Of a DNA stretch of 64,000 nt, positions 36,263 through 45,336 are shown in pieces. Source of the stretch: Planctomycetaceae bacterium (lineage in GTDB: Bacteria; Planctomycetota; UBA1135; GCA-002686595); the NCBI GenBank assembly GCA_016125265.1, contig WGMC01000001.1, positions 166,117-230,116 of the forward strand, written 5' to 3'. The stretch's first letter is position 1. Each line of letters begins with the position of its first letter. The notes beneath the pieces are model-generated. The model was not told where the DNA came from, searched no databases, and saw only the letters and a list, made by a program, of their open reading frames with translations. A program made the translations under genes and the position numbers.

Positions 36263-38934
36263 CAACGCGCCCCGTCCGCCTCGGGCTCCGGTTGGCGCAA
36301 GACGTGGAAGCGGTTGGGTTCGGGCACGGCGTGCTCCGAGCGCTGTCCGTCGGGCCAGCGCACCTCGATGCGCTCGGGTTGCATGTCGCCGAGGCCGAAC
36401 CACAACTCGGGCGCGTTGCCGACCAGGTAACTCGTCCCCGCCGCCAATGTGCGGCGCAGCAGGCGCTCGCCGCCTCGGATCGTCACCTCCGCGCCGATGG
36501 CGTGGGTGTTCTTGCCGCGCGCGCGCAGGCGCAGGCCGAGCCATCGCGCGGCTGGGCGACGATTTTCGAAGAACGCGAGCGGACCGTTGTTCGCGCTCAT
36601 CACGAGGTCGAGCGCGCCGTTCTGCGCGAAGTCACAGGCGCCGAGCGCGCGCCAGGCCCACGCCGCGGCGAAGTCCGGGGCCCATTCGTCCGAGACCAGC
36701 GCGAAGTGGCCCTCGCCGTCGTTCTCGAACAGGTGCGCGGGCTGGCCGACGCAGATGCCGGTGCTCTCGTAGTCGGGGCTCGTGTACCCGTTGGCGACCG
36801 CCAGGTCCAAGTCCCCGTCGCCGTCCAGATCGTCGAGCACCGCGCCCCACCCCGTCAGTCCCACGCTGGGTCGGCCGATGCCGAGTTCGACGGCGAGGTC
36901 GCGGAAGCTCGGCACGCGTGTGCGCTGGCTCTGCTCTCCGCTCAGGTGGTTGATGTAGAGCGCATTGGATTCGAGCTGCCAGTTGGTCAGCACGAGATCC
37001 TCGTCCCCGTCGAGATCGACGTCGCCGACGGCGACGCCCATGCCCCCGCGCGGATCGTCCATGCCCGCCGCGAAGGAGACTTCGCGGAAACGTCCCTCCC
37101 CGAGGTTGTGGAACAGTTGGTTGATGCTGACGTCGTTGGCGACGTAGAGGTCGGGCAGTCCGTCGCGGTCGAAGTCCCAAAAGACGGGCTGCATGCCGCG
37201 GCCCTGGGCGTCGACGAGGCCCACTGCTTCGGTCGTGTCGACGAACTTCAGCGCACCTCCGTCCGACTGGTTCTCGAGATAGACGTTGCGCTCGCCCGGG
37301 AATGCGTAGGGCAACATCGCCGGCGGGTCCTCGCGCAGGAACGCAGCGCCGCCGGTGTCCGGCAGGGCGGCTTCGTCGTAGCGCAGGTAACTGGCCACGT
37401 AGAGGTCGAGATCGCCGTCGAGGTCCGGATCCCCGGCGGTGACACCCGCGCTCCAAAGGTCGTGCACGAGCCCCGCCGCGGCGCTGACGTCGGTGAGTTG
37501 GAACGGCAGCTCCGCGCGCTCCCTCGGCAGGTTGTGCCACAGCGAATCGGGGCCGTAGTTCGCCACGTAGAGGTCGAGCCGCCCATCGCCGTCGCCGTCG
37601 AAGAAGAGCGCGCCCATGCCCCAACCGGTGTCCGGCGCGCCGGCGTCGCCGGCTTCGACGAAGCGCAGTTGGCCCTTGGACGAGCGGTTCACGAACAGGC
37701 GGTTGCCGTCGACTTCGCTGCCCTCGCGCCCGCCGCCCTGCAACGCGTAGAGATCGACCAGGCCGTCCCCATCGACGTCCCCGAACGCGAGTCCCGGGCC
37801 CATGGTGGGGCGGATGTCGAGCTGCAGGTCGGGGCCCTCGAAGTGCACCTGCCCGAGGCCCAGTTCGGCGGCGCGCTCGACGAACCGCGCGTCCACGGCG
37901 CCGATGGTCTGTGGGCGGGGCGAGCCGAGACCGGCGGTCTTCCGGACCAGCGAGACCACGAGGGACCATGTCTGCCCCTCGTCCGCCGGCGGCGGCGGTT
38001 GGAACACGACTTCCAGCATCTCGCCCCGCCGCGGGCGACGGTCTCCGAGCGGCTCGAAGTGCTCGCGGCCGCGGACGCGCACCGCCTGCGGCACCGACTG
38101 CGCCGGGCCCACACCGCCGCGGCGCCAGGCCCAGCCTTCCTCCGCGAGGGGCGCCACCCGCGGCGGCGACGCGTCGAGTTGCACCAAGTCGGCGTCGGCC
38201 ACGGGCGAAGCATCGACGAACTGCAGTCGGTCGAGGCTGCCGCCGAGGCGCAGCTCGAACGCGCCGCGCGGCGTGGGCACCAGGTAGTGGGAGTGGGGCG
38301 CGAGGGTCGCGCGCAGCCACGGCTCCGTGTCGGCGGCCGCCGCGAGTTCGAGCTGCCCCGCCTCGAGCCCCCCGCGAGCGAACAGATCGCCGGTCGTCAG
38401 CACCACATAGTCCGCCGGCGCCTCGCCCGGTTCCACGCGCAGGTCTCCCGCCCAGGGCAAACCATCCCAGCGCGCCAATTCCGGAAGCGCGCTTCGCGGA
38501 GCGCCGCCGAGCGCCATCGCGGCCGGCGCCTCGGCGACGCCACGCGCCGAACGGGGCAACTGCGGCGCACCGACGCGGTACAGCGCCGGCCCGAGGTCGG
38601 CGGTGGGGTCCTCGGCCCACAGCACCGACACGTCGCTCGCGTGGGCCACGGCTTGCGCCGTCAGCACCGTCTCGGCGTCGCCGTGAATCTCGGCGACGGG
38701 CACCACGATCAGCGGCAGGCGCAGCACGTGCCCCTCCCGTCGCGCCACCGAACGGGGTTGCATCGAGGAGCGTGACGATAGGGCAAGCACCGCGGGCGCG
38801 TAGCTCGCCCGCAGTCCGCCGGCCGGCGCGAAGTTCTGCCCGTCGTGGGCCAGGAGTGTCAGGGTCAGCAACTCGTCAATCCCCTGGGGCGGGCCGAACG
38901 ACAGGGCAAGCAGCCCGAGGGCGGAGGCGAACAT
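36262..38934 (-). CDS. CRTAC1-like exported protein with FG-GAP/VCBS repeats and ASPIC/UnbV C-terminus
   Basis: 890 residues. A short signal peptide (MFASALGLLALSFG) is followed by an N-terminal region of about 330 residues with no clear family. Then come VCBS/FG-GAP repeats with calcium loops (FGDVDGDGLVDLYAL, FFDGDGDGRLDLYVANYG, DPDLDGDLDLYVASY, FDRDGLPDLYVAND, DVDLDGDEDLVLTN, DLDGDGDLDLAVANG). The C-terminal ASPIC/UnbV domain has HAIGAEVTIRGG and IEVRWPDGQRSEH. It is a secreted Ca2+-dependent propeller protein. Overlap with a glycosyltransferase suggests a glycan- or surface-related role, which is inference. Confidence 0.9.
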   Translation of the reverse strand: MFASALGLLALSFGPPQGIDELLTLTLLAHDGQNFAPAGGLRASYAPAVLALSSRSSMQPRSVARREGHVLRLPLIVVPVAEIHGDAETVLTAQAVAHASDVSVLWAEDPTADLGPALYRVGAPQLPRSARGVAEAPAAMALGGAPRSALPELARWDGLPWAGDLRVEPGEAPADYVVLTTGDLFARGGLEAGQLELAAAADTEPWLRATLAPHSHYLVPTPRGAFELRLGGSLDRLQFVDASPVADADLVQLDASPPRVAPLAEEGWAWRRGGVGPAQSVPQAVRVRGREHFEPLGDRRPRRGEMLEVVFQPPPPADEGQTWSLVVSLVRKTAGLGSPRPQTIGAVDARFVERAAELGLGQVHFEGPDLQLDIRPTMGPGLAFGDVDGDGLVDLYALQGGGREGSEVDGNRLFVNRSSKGQLRFVEAGDAGAPDTGWGMGALFFDGDGDGRLDLYVANYGPDSLWHNLPRERAELPFQLTDVSAAAGLVHDLWSAGVTAGDPDLDGDLDLYVASYLRYDEAALPDTGGAAFLREDPPAMLPYAFPGERNVYLENQSDGGALKFVDTTEAVGLVDAQGRGMQPVFWDFDRDGLPDLYVANDVSINQLFHNLGEGRFREVSFAAGMDDPRGGMGVAVGDVDLDGDEDLVLTNWQLESNALYINHLSGEQSQRTRVPSFRDLAVELGIGRPSVGLTGWGAVLDDLDGDGDLDLAVANGYTSPDYESTGICVGQPAHLFENDGEGHFALVSDEWAPDFAAAWAWRALGACDFAQNGALDLVMSANNGPLAFFENRRPAARWLGLRLRARGKNTHAIGAEVTIRGGERLLRRTLAAGTSYLVGNAPELWFGLGDMQPERIEVRWPDGQRSEHAVPEPNRFHVLRQPEPEADGAR

Positions 38935-38970
38935 GGCTGGATGCTAACGCCCGCGCGTGCCGCCAACGAC

Positions 38971-39005
38971 CGCGGCCCACGGCGGGGTTACCGCCGTGGG
39001 CCGCG
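38971..39005 (-). terminator. Perfect 15-base-pair hairpin downstream of the 75-residue gene
   Basis: Arms 38971-38985 and 38991-39005 pair perfectly around the loop GGTTA, about 45 bases beyond the stop of the leftward small gene. It lacks a T-tract. Its strength suggests efficient termination or 3-prime end protection. Confidence 0.75.
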
Positions 39006-39049
39006 ATGGCCCCCCGCGCTGGGGGAGGGCCTTCGGCACGCCTGCGCGC

Positions 39050-39277
39050 TCAGTACTTCAGGTCGCGCAGCTCGTCGACGGAGAAGTCCTCGCTCATCTC
39101 CTGGTCCACGTTGATCAAACGGCCCGTGCCCTTGAACTGGTTGAAGACGAGGGCGCCCTTGAGCACGCGGCCGTCCTTGAAGTGCAGGGTCACAGATTCC
39201 GCCGTACGCGCGCCGAGCAGCAGGTCGTAAAGCTGCTCCACGTCGATCGAACGCGCCTTCTTGCTGATGGATGCCAT
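39050..39277 (-). CDS. Small 75-residue protein of unknown function, possibly Sm-like
   Basis: Starts MASISKKARSIDVEQLYDLL and continues with a strand-turn-strand core (VTLHFKDGRVLKGALVFNQF) and a conserved-looking acidic end (SEDFSVDELRDLKY). The FKDGRVLKGA turn recalls Sm-like or small beta-barrel proteins, but this is only a resemblance. A purine-rich site (AAGGACGAGG) sits upstream of ATG 39277, and a strong hairpin terminator follows, so it is probably its own transcription unit and well expressed. It is cytoplasmic. No homologue could be named. Confidence 0.65.
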   Translation of the reverse strand: MASISKKARSIDVEQLYDLLLGARTAESVTLHFKDGRVLKGALVFNQFKGTGRLINVDQEMSEDFSVDELRDLKY

Positions 39278-39297
39278 GGGTATTGCCTCGTCCTTAG

Positions 39298-39318
39298 GGG
39301 AATCCGAAGGGGATTCCC
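39298..39318 (-). terminator. Hairpin between the NUDIX gene and the 75-residue gene
   Basis: GGGAATCC (39298-39305) pairs with GGATTCCC (39311-39318) around GAAGG. It lies downstream of the NUDIX stop and in the leader of the small gene, so it could terminate the former or regulate the latter. Confidence 0.5.
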
Positions 39319-39370
39319 GGTGTGCTGTGTGCCGCGAGATGGTCGGGCCGCTGGGGCTTCTCGTGACGGC

Positions 39371-40159
39371 TCAGTTTGGGTGCGCGATGGTCGGGCGCGG
39401 GTTGTTGGGGCCGGTGGAGGATGGGGTCGTGGGAGCGGGGCGCAGTGCTGGCGCCGCTTCGGTCCTGGCGCCCTTGTCCTGCCGCTCCACCCCGAAGAAG
39501 TGGCGGAGGTGGGGGACCAGCAGGCGGGACCAGGACTCGAGGTTCGCCCCGTCGGCGACCAGTCGTTCGAGTTCGGTGATCGAGAGGAGTCGGCCGGTGA
39601 GTACCTCGGCCTCGCGTACTTCGACGCCCGTTCCGGCGGGTACTTCCAGCACCTGCACGAGTCCTACGTGCACCGCGCCCACCGCGTTGGTGTCGTCGTT
39701 CAAGAGACCGACCGGACGCGGCGCGGTTTCCGCCTGGATGTGCAATTCCTCGGCAAGTTCCCGGGCCGAACCCGCGCGCAACGGGTTGCGGGGCGCGCCG
39801 GGGGCGGTGCCCTCGCAGTCGATCGGCTCCACGTGGCCCCCGACGCCGATCGACATCTTGTGGTGCAGGCGCGCGTCACCGCCCCGCGCGCTGCGGGTCA
39901 GGAGCAGGATCTCCGGTTCGCCGGCGGATCCGCCCTGCGTGGCCGGGCGCCGCGCGACCAGCGTGTAGGGAATCACCTGCTTCCAGTCCGGCTCCCGCTC
40001 GGCGCGGGCGCGCTCGACGAAGAAACCGTGCTCGGCCACCACACGTTCGAAGTGCGCGCCGTCGGCCACGCCAGCGGCGTTCCCGAGGAACGGCGCGAAG
40101 CCGTGGGGCGCACTCTCGGGGAAGAGGGCTCGGCGGGGAACGACGAAGACGAACTCCAT
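39371..40159 (-). CDS. NUDIX-fold hydrolase-like protein
   Basis: A 262-residue protein. The core has strand ILLLTRSARGGDARLHHKMS, then GVGGHVEP and, after an insertion, NPLRAGSARELAEELHI, which together form a Nudix box with RExxEEL but an enlarged loop between the Gly and Arg parts. NUDIX enzymes hydrolyse nucleoside diphosphates linked to another moiety. The N-terminal ~85 residues (VFVVPRRALFP...) match the larger NUDIX-like phosphoesterase group. The C-terminal ~30 residues are a disordered Pro/Thr tail. ATG 40159 is chosen because upstream sequence is low-complexity. The substrate is unknown. Confidence 0.75.
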   Translation of the reverse strand: MEFVFVVPRRALFPESAPHGFAPFLGNAAGVADGAHFERVVAEHGFFVERARAEREPDWKQVIPYTLVARRPATQGGSAGEPEILLLTRSARGGDARLHHKMSIGVGGHVEPIDCEGTAPGAPRNPLRAGSARELAEELHIQAETAPRPVGLLNDDTNAVGAVHVGLVQVLEVPAGTGVEVREAEVLTGRLLSITELERLVADGANLESWSRLLVPHLRHFFGVERQDKGARTEAAPALRPAPTTPSSTGPNNPRPTIAHPN

Positions 40160-40406
40160 GGCGGGCACCCGGTCCGGGGGCCCGAGGGGCTCCCTGGATC
40201 CCCGGCCGGGGAGGCTCGGGGGCAAAGAGAGTAGGCTCGGCCGGGCCGCCTGTCCAGATGCAGCGGTGGAAGCTCGGGTCACCTACCACATCTAGTGGGT
40301 GGGAGCCGCCCGGTCACCCCACGGGCTGGGGGCGGGGCGACCTTCCCTCGCCCCAGGGCCGCGGACGGGATGGACCCCCGCCGGGAGCGGGCGGGAGGGG
40401 GAGGGA

Positions 40407-40796
<390 letters not shown>

Positions 40797-40913
40797 TCCG
40801 GGGCCTTGTACCACACCTGAGCGCCGCGCCGCGCTTGCGGCGCGCGCGGGGGCGTGCCTATCCTCGCCGCCTCCCTTCGGCGCCCCACCCCAACGCTCCG
40901 CACCCTCCCCGTC

Positions 40914-41804
40914 ATGAATCGCACCGGCGCCTTCGTCACCAACCTCGAACTGCGTGAGTCCAACCCGGATGGCACGGAGAAGGCCGGGCTCTCGCACAAG
41001 GCCGAGGGCATGTTTCTGCTGCACGTCCTCGAGGTGGCGGGGGTAGGCGAACCCAAGGGTTCGATCACGATCCTGCACGACGCCGGCGACCACGGCGGCC
41101 GCTACGAGGCACTCGCGTCCACGCTGGCCGAGGGCGGCTGGGCCATCGCGCTGCCCGACATGCGCGGTCACGGGAAGAGCGAAGGCCCGCGCGGCCACTC
41201 CGCCGGGTTGGCGGAGGTCCTGCGCGACATCGAGGCGGTCCAGGACCACCTCGCCTACCGTTTGCCCGACGCGCCGCGACTCCTCGTGGGCCTCGGCCTC
41301 GGCGCGGTCTACGCGGTGGCCTACGCCATCAACCACCCCGATGCGGTCGGCGCGTTGGTGCTCGCCTCGCCGAACCTCGCGCCGCGGTACGAAGCGCCGC
41401 GCAAACCGGGAGGGCTGAAGGGACTGTTCGCGAAGGTCGGTCCCACGTCCGCAGGGTCGCTGGGCCACAGCCCCGAGGCGCTCACGTCGCTGCCCGCAGA
41501 GCAGCGTCTGCTCGCCGCCGATCCGCTCGTGCACAACGACATCAGCGCGCACACCCTCGGCCATTTGCCTGCCACGCTGGAGCGTGTGGGCGCCGGTTTT
41601 GCGCGGCTCGACGTGCCGACACTGGTGTTGGTGGGAGAGGACGATCCGCTCGTGGACCAAGCCGCCGTGTCGCGCTGGTGTGCGTCCAATCCGCGCGCGG
41701 AGCGACGCGCGTTGCCGGGTCGCCGCCACGATCTCTTCCACGACCAGGGTGCCGACGAACTCGCCGCCGAAGTGGCGCGTTGGATCGCGACGGCCATTCG
41801 CTGA
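40914..41804 (+). CDS. Alpha/beta-hydrolase (monoacylglycerol-lipase-like) lacking the nucleophilic serine
   Basis: A 296-residue alpha/beta-hydrolase. Typical elements are ILHDAGDHGGRYEALA (oxyanion loop, like HGxxEHxGRY in monoacylglycerol lipases), ALPDMRGHGKSEGPRGH, the acid in LVLVGEDDPLVD and the histidine in ALPGRRHDLFHD. The nucleophile elbow, normally GxSxG, reads VGLGLGAVYAV: the Ser position is Leu. The rest of the fold is intact, so it is probably a non-hydrolytic pseudoenzyme or uses another residue. ATG 40914 lies 118 bases after the RNase P RNA boundary and is in front of the first sensible strand. Confidence 0.8.
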   Translation: MNRTGAFVTNLELRESNPDGTEKAGLSHKAEGMFLLHVLEVAGVGEPKGSITILHDAGDHGGRYEALASTLAEGGWAIALPDMRGHGKSEGPRGHSAGLAEVLRDIEAVQDHLAYRLPDAPRLLVGLGLGAVYAVAYAINHPDAVGALVLASPNLAPRYEAPRKPGGLKGLFAKVGPTSAGSLGHSPEALTSLPAEQRLLAADPLVHNDISAHTLGHLPATLERVGAGFARLDVPTLVLVGEDDPLVDQAAVSRWCASNPRAERRALPGRRHDLFHDQGADELAAEVARWIATAIR

Positions 41805-41823
41805 TCCCCGCGGGTCGGCGCCG

Positions 41824-42261
41824 TCACAGGGTGTGTGTGCGCGGCTCGCCGGCGGCCATCCAATCTCGCAGCAAGACGAGCGCCGCGTAGCTGTCGCGCA
41901 GCTCCTGGCGCTTGCGTTTCGAGACACCTTCCTCGACGAGCAACTCGCGCGCGGCCCGGGTCGTCAGGTGCTCGTCCCAGCCGCACACCGCGAGTGACGG
42001 GAGGCGCTGCGCCGCGCGGCGCGCGAACCGGCGTACGTCCTTGGATCGGGCCGTGTCTTGGCCCTTTCCGTCCAGGGGCAGGCCGACCAGGAGGACGTCC
42101 ACGTCGCGTTCGGCCACCAGCCGCTCCAGGTGGTCGAGCAGGGCGTCGGAATCCCCCGGGGCGCGCACCGCGGGCAGGGCCGAGGTGGCGATCCGCAGGG
42201 AATCGGTCGACGCAAAGCCGCTGACGCGGGTGCCGTGATCGATGGCCAGGACTCCGCCCAT
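41824..42261 (-). CDS. ruvX: Putative pre-16S rRNA nuclease / Holliday-junction resolvase-like YqgF
   Basis: A 145-residue RNase H-fold protein of the YqgF/RuvX family. It shows LAIDHGTRVSGFA (first catalytic Asp), LLVGLPLDGKGQDTARSKDVR (the family GxPlxxdG motif), and CGWDEHLTTRAARELL, with KRKRQELRDSYAALVLLRDW at the end (final catalytic Asp). It matures the 5-prime end of 16S rRNA. The ATG at 42261 follows from the family's short N-terminus. It converges with the hydrolase gene over 19 bases and is divergent from the propeller gene. Confidence 0.92.
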   Translation of the reverse strand: MGGVLAIDHGTRVSGFASTDSLRIATSALPAVRAPGDSDALLDHLERLVAERDVDVLLVGLPLDGKGQDTARSKDVRRFARRAAQRLPSLAVCGWDEHLTTRAARELLVEEGVSKRKRQELRDSYAALVLLRDWMAAGEPRTHTL

Positions 42262-42375
42262 GGAACGCGGAGTGTACGGGGAACCGGCCGGGAAAACGGC
42301 GCCGTCGTCCCGGCGCCCCGGCGCGTTCGCCGGACCTGGCGTAGACTCCAGAGGCGCGGCCGCAAGCCTGTTGTC

Positions 42376-42392
42376 TTGAGATCCAGTCTCAA
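42376..42392. promoter_or_regulatory. Palindromic TTGAGA-N5-TCTCAA element upstream of the secreted propeller gene
   Basis: A perfect six-base inverted repeat with a five-base spacer, in the 248-base divergent region between ruvX and the propeller gene, 117 bases before the latter's ATG. The form resembles some Fur-type operators (GAGA...TCTC), but the spacer does not match well. It could be an operator or promoter-proximal site. Confidence 0.4.
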
Positions 42393-42509
42393 CTACCATT
42401 TGCGCACTCCCTCGCCAGCGGGCCATGCTGGTGCACCCGCCGGACGCAAGCCCGGCACCCCTCCGACGATCTCCTCCACGGCGCCCGTCCCGACCGCGCC
42501 ACCCAAGCC

Positions 42510-43970
42510 ATGAAGCACACGACCTACTCCCTCCTGCTCGGCGCCTCGGCCGTGGCCCTTGCCGCACCGGCGGCCCACACGCAGGGCCTCCTGCCCCTGC
42601 AGCCCTTCTCCCAAACGGGCGACGTGTTCGTGCCCTGCCCGTCGACGGACGCCGTCTACCGCCTGCAGGACCTGGACCTCGATGGGCGCTTCGACTCCCC
42701 CGGCGAGACCGTGGAGTTCTACTCCGACGCGATCGGGCCGATCCCGCTGACCAACCCCAACGGCATCACCGTGGGCCTCAACGGCGTCGTGTTCGTCAGC
42801 GACTCGAGCGAAGAGGTCGTCGTGCGCCTGATCGACCTCGACGGCGACGGAGTCTGCCACAGCGCCGGCGAGGCGACGCTCTTCTTCGACGGCCGTCCCG
42901 GTGGCAACCAGTCGAACATCACCACCGCATCCCCGGCCAACCTGACCGTCGACTTCATCGGCAACGTGTGGCTCTCCGTCGCGGGTGACGGCGCCAACCC
43001 CCAGGACCGCATCGTGCGTCTGTTCGACAGCAACTTCGACGGCAACGCCAACGGTCTTGGAGAGGCCGCCGTGTACCACGAGTTCCCCTCGGGCGCCGGT
43101 GGGGACAACTTGCCCCAGGATGTGACCGTCGGCGCCGACGGCCACTTGTACCTGGTGGACATTCCGTCCGCTGGCTCCCTTGCGAAGGGTGTGTACCGGC
43201 TGGATGACGTCAACTCGAGCGGCAGCATCGACGCCGGTGAGGTCCTGCCCTTCTTCGTGCCGCCGACCCTCGCGTCGAACCCGTTCTTCTGGGGCATGAC
43301 CATCGACGCCGACGGTTACTTCTACCTCGCGGACACCACCAACGAGACCATCTGGCGCTTCCGCGACGACAACAACAACCAGGTCATCGACAACCTCACC
43401 GAGGCCGTCCAGTGGTGGACCGCCCCGGGCTCGACGCTGATCTGGCGCATGGCCGCGGCTTCGGACGGCAGCATCTACGCCGCCGAGAGCCAAGCGCCCG
43501 ACAGCATCCTGCGTTTCTTCGACGCGGACTCGAACGGCACCATCGACCCCCTCACCGAGGTCGAAACCGTGTGGAGCGACTTGGTTTCGGCGATCGACAT
43601 CGTCAACCCCCGTTCCATCGCGCTCGACCGCAAGCCGACGGTGTCGATCGGCGCCACCACCTCGATCAGCGCGCCGTTCGTCATCAACACGTTTGCGACC
43701 GAGGGTGACATTGCCCTCCTGTACTGGTCCTCCGCGACCGTGGCGCCGCTCGGCATCGCCCCCTACGGCTTCCTCGAGCTGAACCTCACGCCGGGACTCT
43801 CCGGTCTGCTCTCCGCCGGAACCGTGCCGTTCTTCGGGCCCTTCTCCGTGAACGCGCCCGCGCTGAACCTGCCCGGTTTGGTCGGCGTGACATTCCACCT
43901 GCAGGCCCTGTGCGGCAAGGCCTCGCGCCTGCGCCTCTCGAACCTCGCCAGCACGACGTTCGGCAACTGA
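42510..43970 (+). CDS. Secreted six-bladed beta-propeller with an EF-type calcium loop in every blade
   Basis: 486 residues. A signal peptide (LLLGASAVALAAPAAHTQG) is followed by six NHL/SMP-like blades. Each has V-x-R-L/F then an EF-hand-like loop: residues 54-66 (DLDLDGRFDSPGE), 109-121 (DLDGDGVCHSAGE), 173-185 (DSNFDGNANGLGE), 233-244, 287-298 and 338-350 (DADSNGTIDPLTE), spaced 51-64 residues apart. The last ~110 residues are a hydrophobic beta-rich domain ending RLRLSNLASTTFGN, probably a sorting or surface-anchoring domain of this lineage (inference). It ends before a very strong terminator. No catalytic motif was seen. Confidence 0.82.
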   Translation: MKHTTYSLLLGASAVALAAPAAHTQGLLPLQPFSQTGDVFVPCPSTDAVYRLQDLDLDGRFDSPGETVEFYSDAIGPIPLTNPNGITVGLNGVVFVSDSSEEVVVRLIDLDGDGVCHSAGEATLFFDGRPGGNQSNITTASPANLTVDFIGNVWLSVAGDGANPQDRIVRLFDSNFDGNANGLGEAAVYHEFPSGAGGDNLPQDVTVGADGHLYLVDIPSAGSLAKGVYRLDDVNSSGSIDAGEVLPFFVPPTLASNPFFWGMTIDADGYFYLADTTNETIWRFRDDNNNQVIDNLTEAVQWWTAPGSTLIWRMAAASDGSIYAAESQAPDSILRFFDADSNGTIDPLTEVETVWSDLVSAIDIVNPRSIALDRKPTVSIGATTSISAPFVINTFATEGDIALLYWSSATVAPLGIAPYGFLELNLTPGLSGLLSAGTVPFFGPFSVNAPALNLPGLVGVTFHLQALCGKASRLRLSNLASTTFGN

Positions 43971-44009
43971 CGCCGCCGCGCCGCGCGCGGCCGCTCGGCA
44001 GCCACAACC

Positions 44010-44044
44010 GGGGGCCAGGGAGACAGCGAGTCTCCCTGGCCCCC
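44010..44044 (+). terminator. Perfect 15-base-pair hairpin terminator after the propeller gene
   Basis: GGGGGCCAGGGAGAC (44010-44024) pairs exactly with GTCTCCCTGGCCCCC (44030-44044) around AGCGA, 40 bases past the stop of the secreted propeller. It is among the strongest hairpins in the window. It lacks a T-tract. Confidence 0.85.
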
Positions 44045-44242
44045 GCTGCATGGACGAAACTCCGTACGCGATGCAGGTCGCGCGAACGCCCCGCACGACC
44101 CGTTCCGGCAACCCGTGCCCGGCCACACGCCCGACGGGGTCCACCTCGACCGCAGTCCGGCGCCCGTCGCTCGGGTAGGCTGCCTCCCAGGTCCCGCTGC
44201 GTCGCGGGGCGCGACGCCAAGTGGTTGGTTGGAGCGGGTCCC

Positions 44243-44440
44243 GTGCCGGTTGAGCTGCCGAAGAAGTCCTCCGTTGTCGCTGCGGTGCGGCTGGTGCTCG
44301 AGGAGGCTCGTTCGCGGCGGAGAACCACCGACGCGATGGCTTCTTTGGTGGCCGTCACCTCAGACGTGCCACTGACGCATCTCGACGCGTGGGAGACGGC
44401 GATTCGGGCGGAGCTCTGGGCGGCGCGTCCGAGCGCTCGC
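44243..44440 (+). pseudogene. Possible frame-shifted 5-prime part of the following helical-repeat gene
   Basis: In the frame starting GTG 44243 (GGAG 8-9 bases upstream) the translation VPVELPKKSSVVAAVRLVLE... through HLDAWETAIRAELWAARPS looks like genuine helical protein. It then loses character, exactly where the other frame (ERSLRAAALVRLWRLWDRT) becomes convincing. Joining them needs a -1 shift near 44425-44440. No slippery heptamer is visible, so a one-base sequencing error or real mutation is likely. Confidence 0.4.
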
Positions 44441-45267
44441 TTCGAGCGGCGGCGTTGGTGCGGCTGTGGCGTCTATGGGACCGCACGGCCCGCCCGGTGG
44501 TTTGGCTGGATCTCTGCAATGCGGATGGGTTCTTGCGGGAGAAGGCCCTGCGAACGCTTGGCGAGGGCTCGGCCCATGGCTTCGTGTTCGCGCTCGCGCT
44601 GCGGCGGCTCAACGATTGGGTCCCCGAAGTGCGCGCCGCGGCGCGACGGGAACTCCCGCGGACGGCGGAACACTCCGACCCGGAGCACGTCGTCGATGCA
44701 CTTTGGAGCACACTCGCGCACTGCGCGTCGTGGGGGCGGATCGACCACTCGATGCGACAGGCCCTGGTGAACCTGCTTTCGCTCCCGCACGTCGTGCCGA
44801 CGCTGCGGGCGCGGATCCTGCGCTCGACCGCAGGCCCAGCCGCGCGCATCCTTGCGCAGGCTCTCTGCACCCCGGCACTCGACGGCTCCCTCGAGGACTT
44901 CGCGACGTCGGCGGTCCAGCCCTCCGTTCGCGCGAGGGCCTACCGCTGTTTGTTGGAGGGCCGCGCCGTCTGTGTGGTCGGTCGCAAGTGGCGCTGGACG
45001 GATCTGCAGTGGTGCGAGGGTCGCTTCGAACCCCTGCTCGAAGAGCGGCCGTTGTCCGCGCGCGCGCCCGTTGTCGCGACCCTGCGATCGGCCTCCGCGG
45101 ACAGGTCCCCCCAGGTCCGGCGGTTCGCGGCCGGCTTTCTGCTCAGCCAGCTCGCCGAACTCGGCGCGGGGGCGCGCCCCCTCGCGGAGGTGCTAGCGGC
45201 CGACCCGGACGGCACCGTCGCCGCGCGCGGACGCTTTGCGCTCGCCGCGCTGGGCGGCCACGCGTGA
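44389..45267 (+). CDS. HEAT-like helical-repeat protein, possibly 5-prime truncated by a frameshift
   Basis: A 292-residue, almost entirely helical protein with HEAT-type helix pairs (SLRAAALVRLWRLWDRT, FLREKALRTLGEGSA, VPEVRAAARRELPR, SPQVRRFAAGFLLSQLAEL). It has no signal peptide and no catalytic motif, and probably acts as a scaffold. The only start in this frame is the GTG at 44389, whose first 14 codons are Gly-rich and unlike the rest. The neighbouring frame upstream continues the helical pattern back to 44243, so the intact gene may be 44243-45267 with a lost base. Function is unknown. Confidence 0.6.
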   Translation: MGDGDSGGALGGASERSLRAAALVRLWRLWDRTARPVVWLDLCNADGFLREKALRTLGEGSAHGFVFALALRRLNDWVPEVRAAARRELPRTAEHSDPEHVVDALWSTLAHCASWGRIDHSMRQALVNLLSLPHVVPTLRARILRSTAGPAARILAQALCTPALDGSLEDFATSAVQPSVRARAYRCLLEGRAVCVVGRKWRWTDLQWCEGRFEPLLEERPLSARAPVVATLRSASADRSPQVRRFAAGFLLSQLAELGAGARPLAEVLAADPDGTVAARGRFALAALGGHA

Positions 45268-45336
45268 GTCCCTGCGGGCTGGGCGTTTTGGAGAGCACCC
45301 GGACGGGCGCCGCCGTGGGCCCCGCTACCTGCGAGT

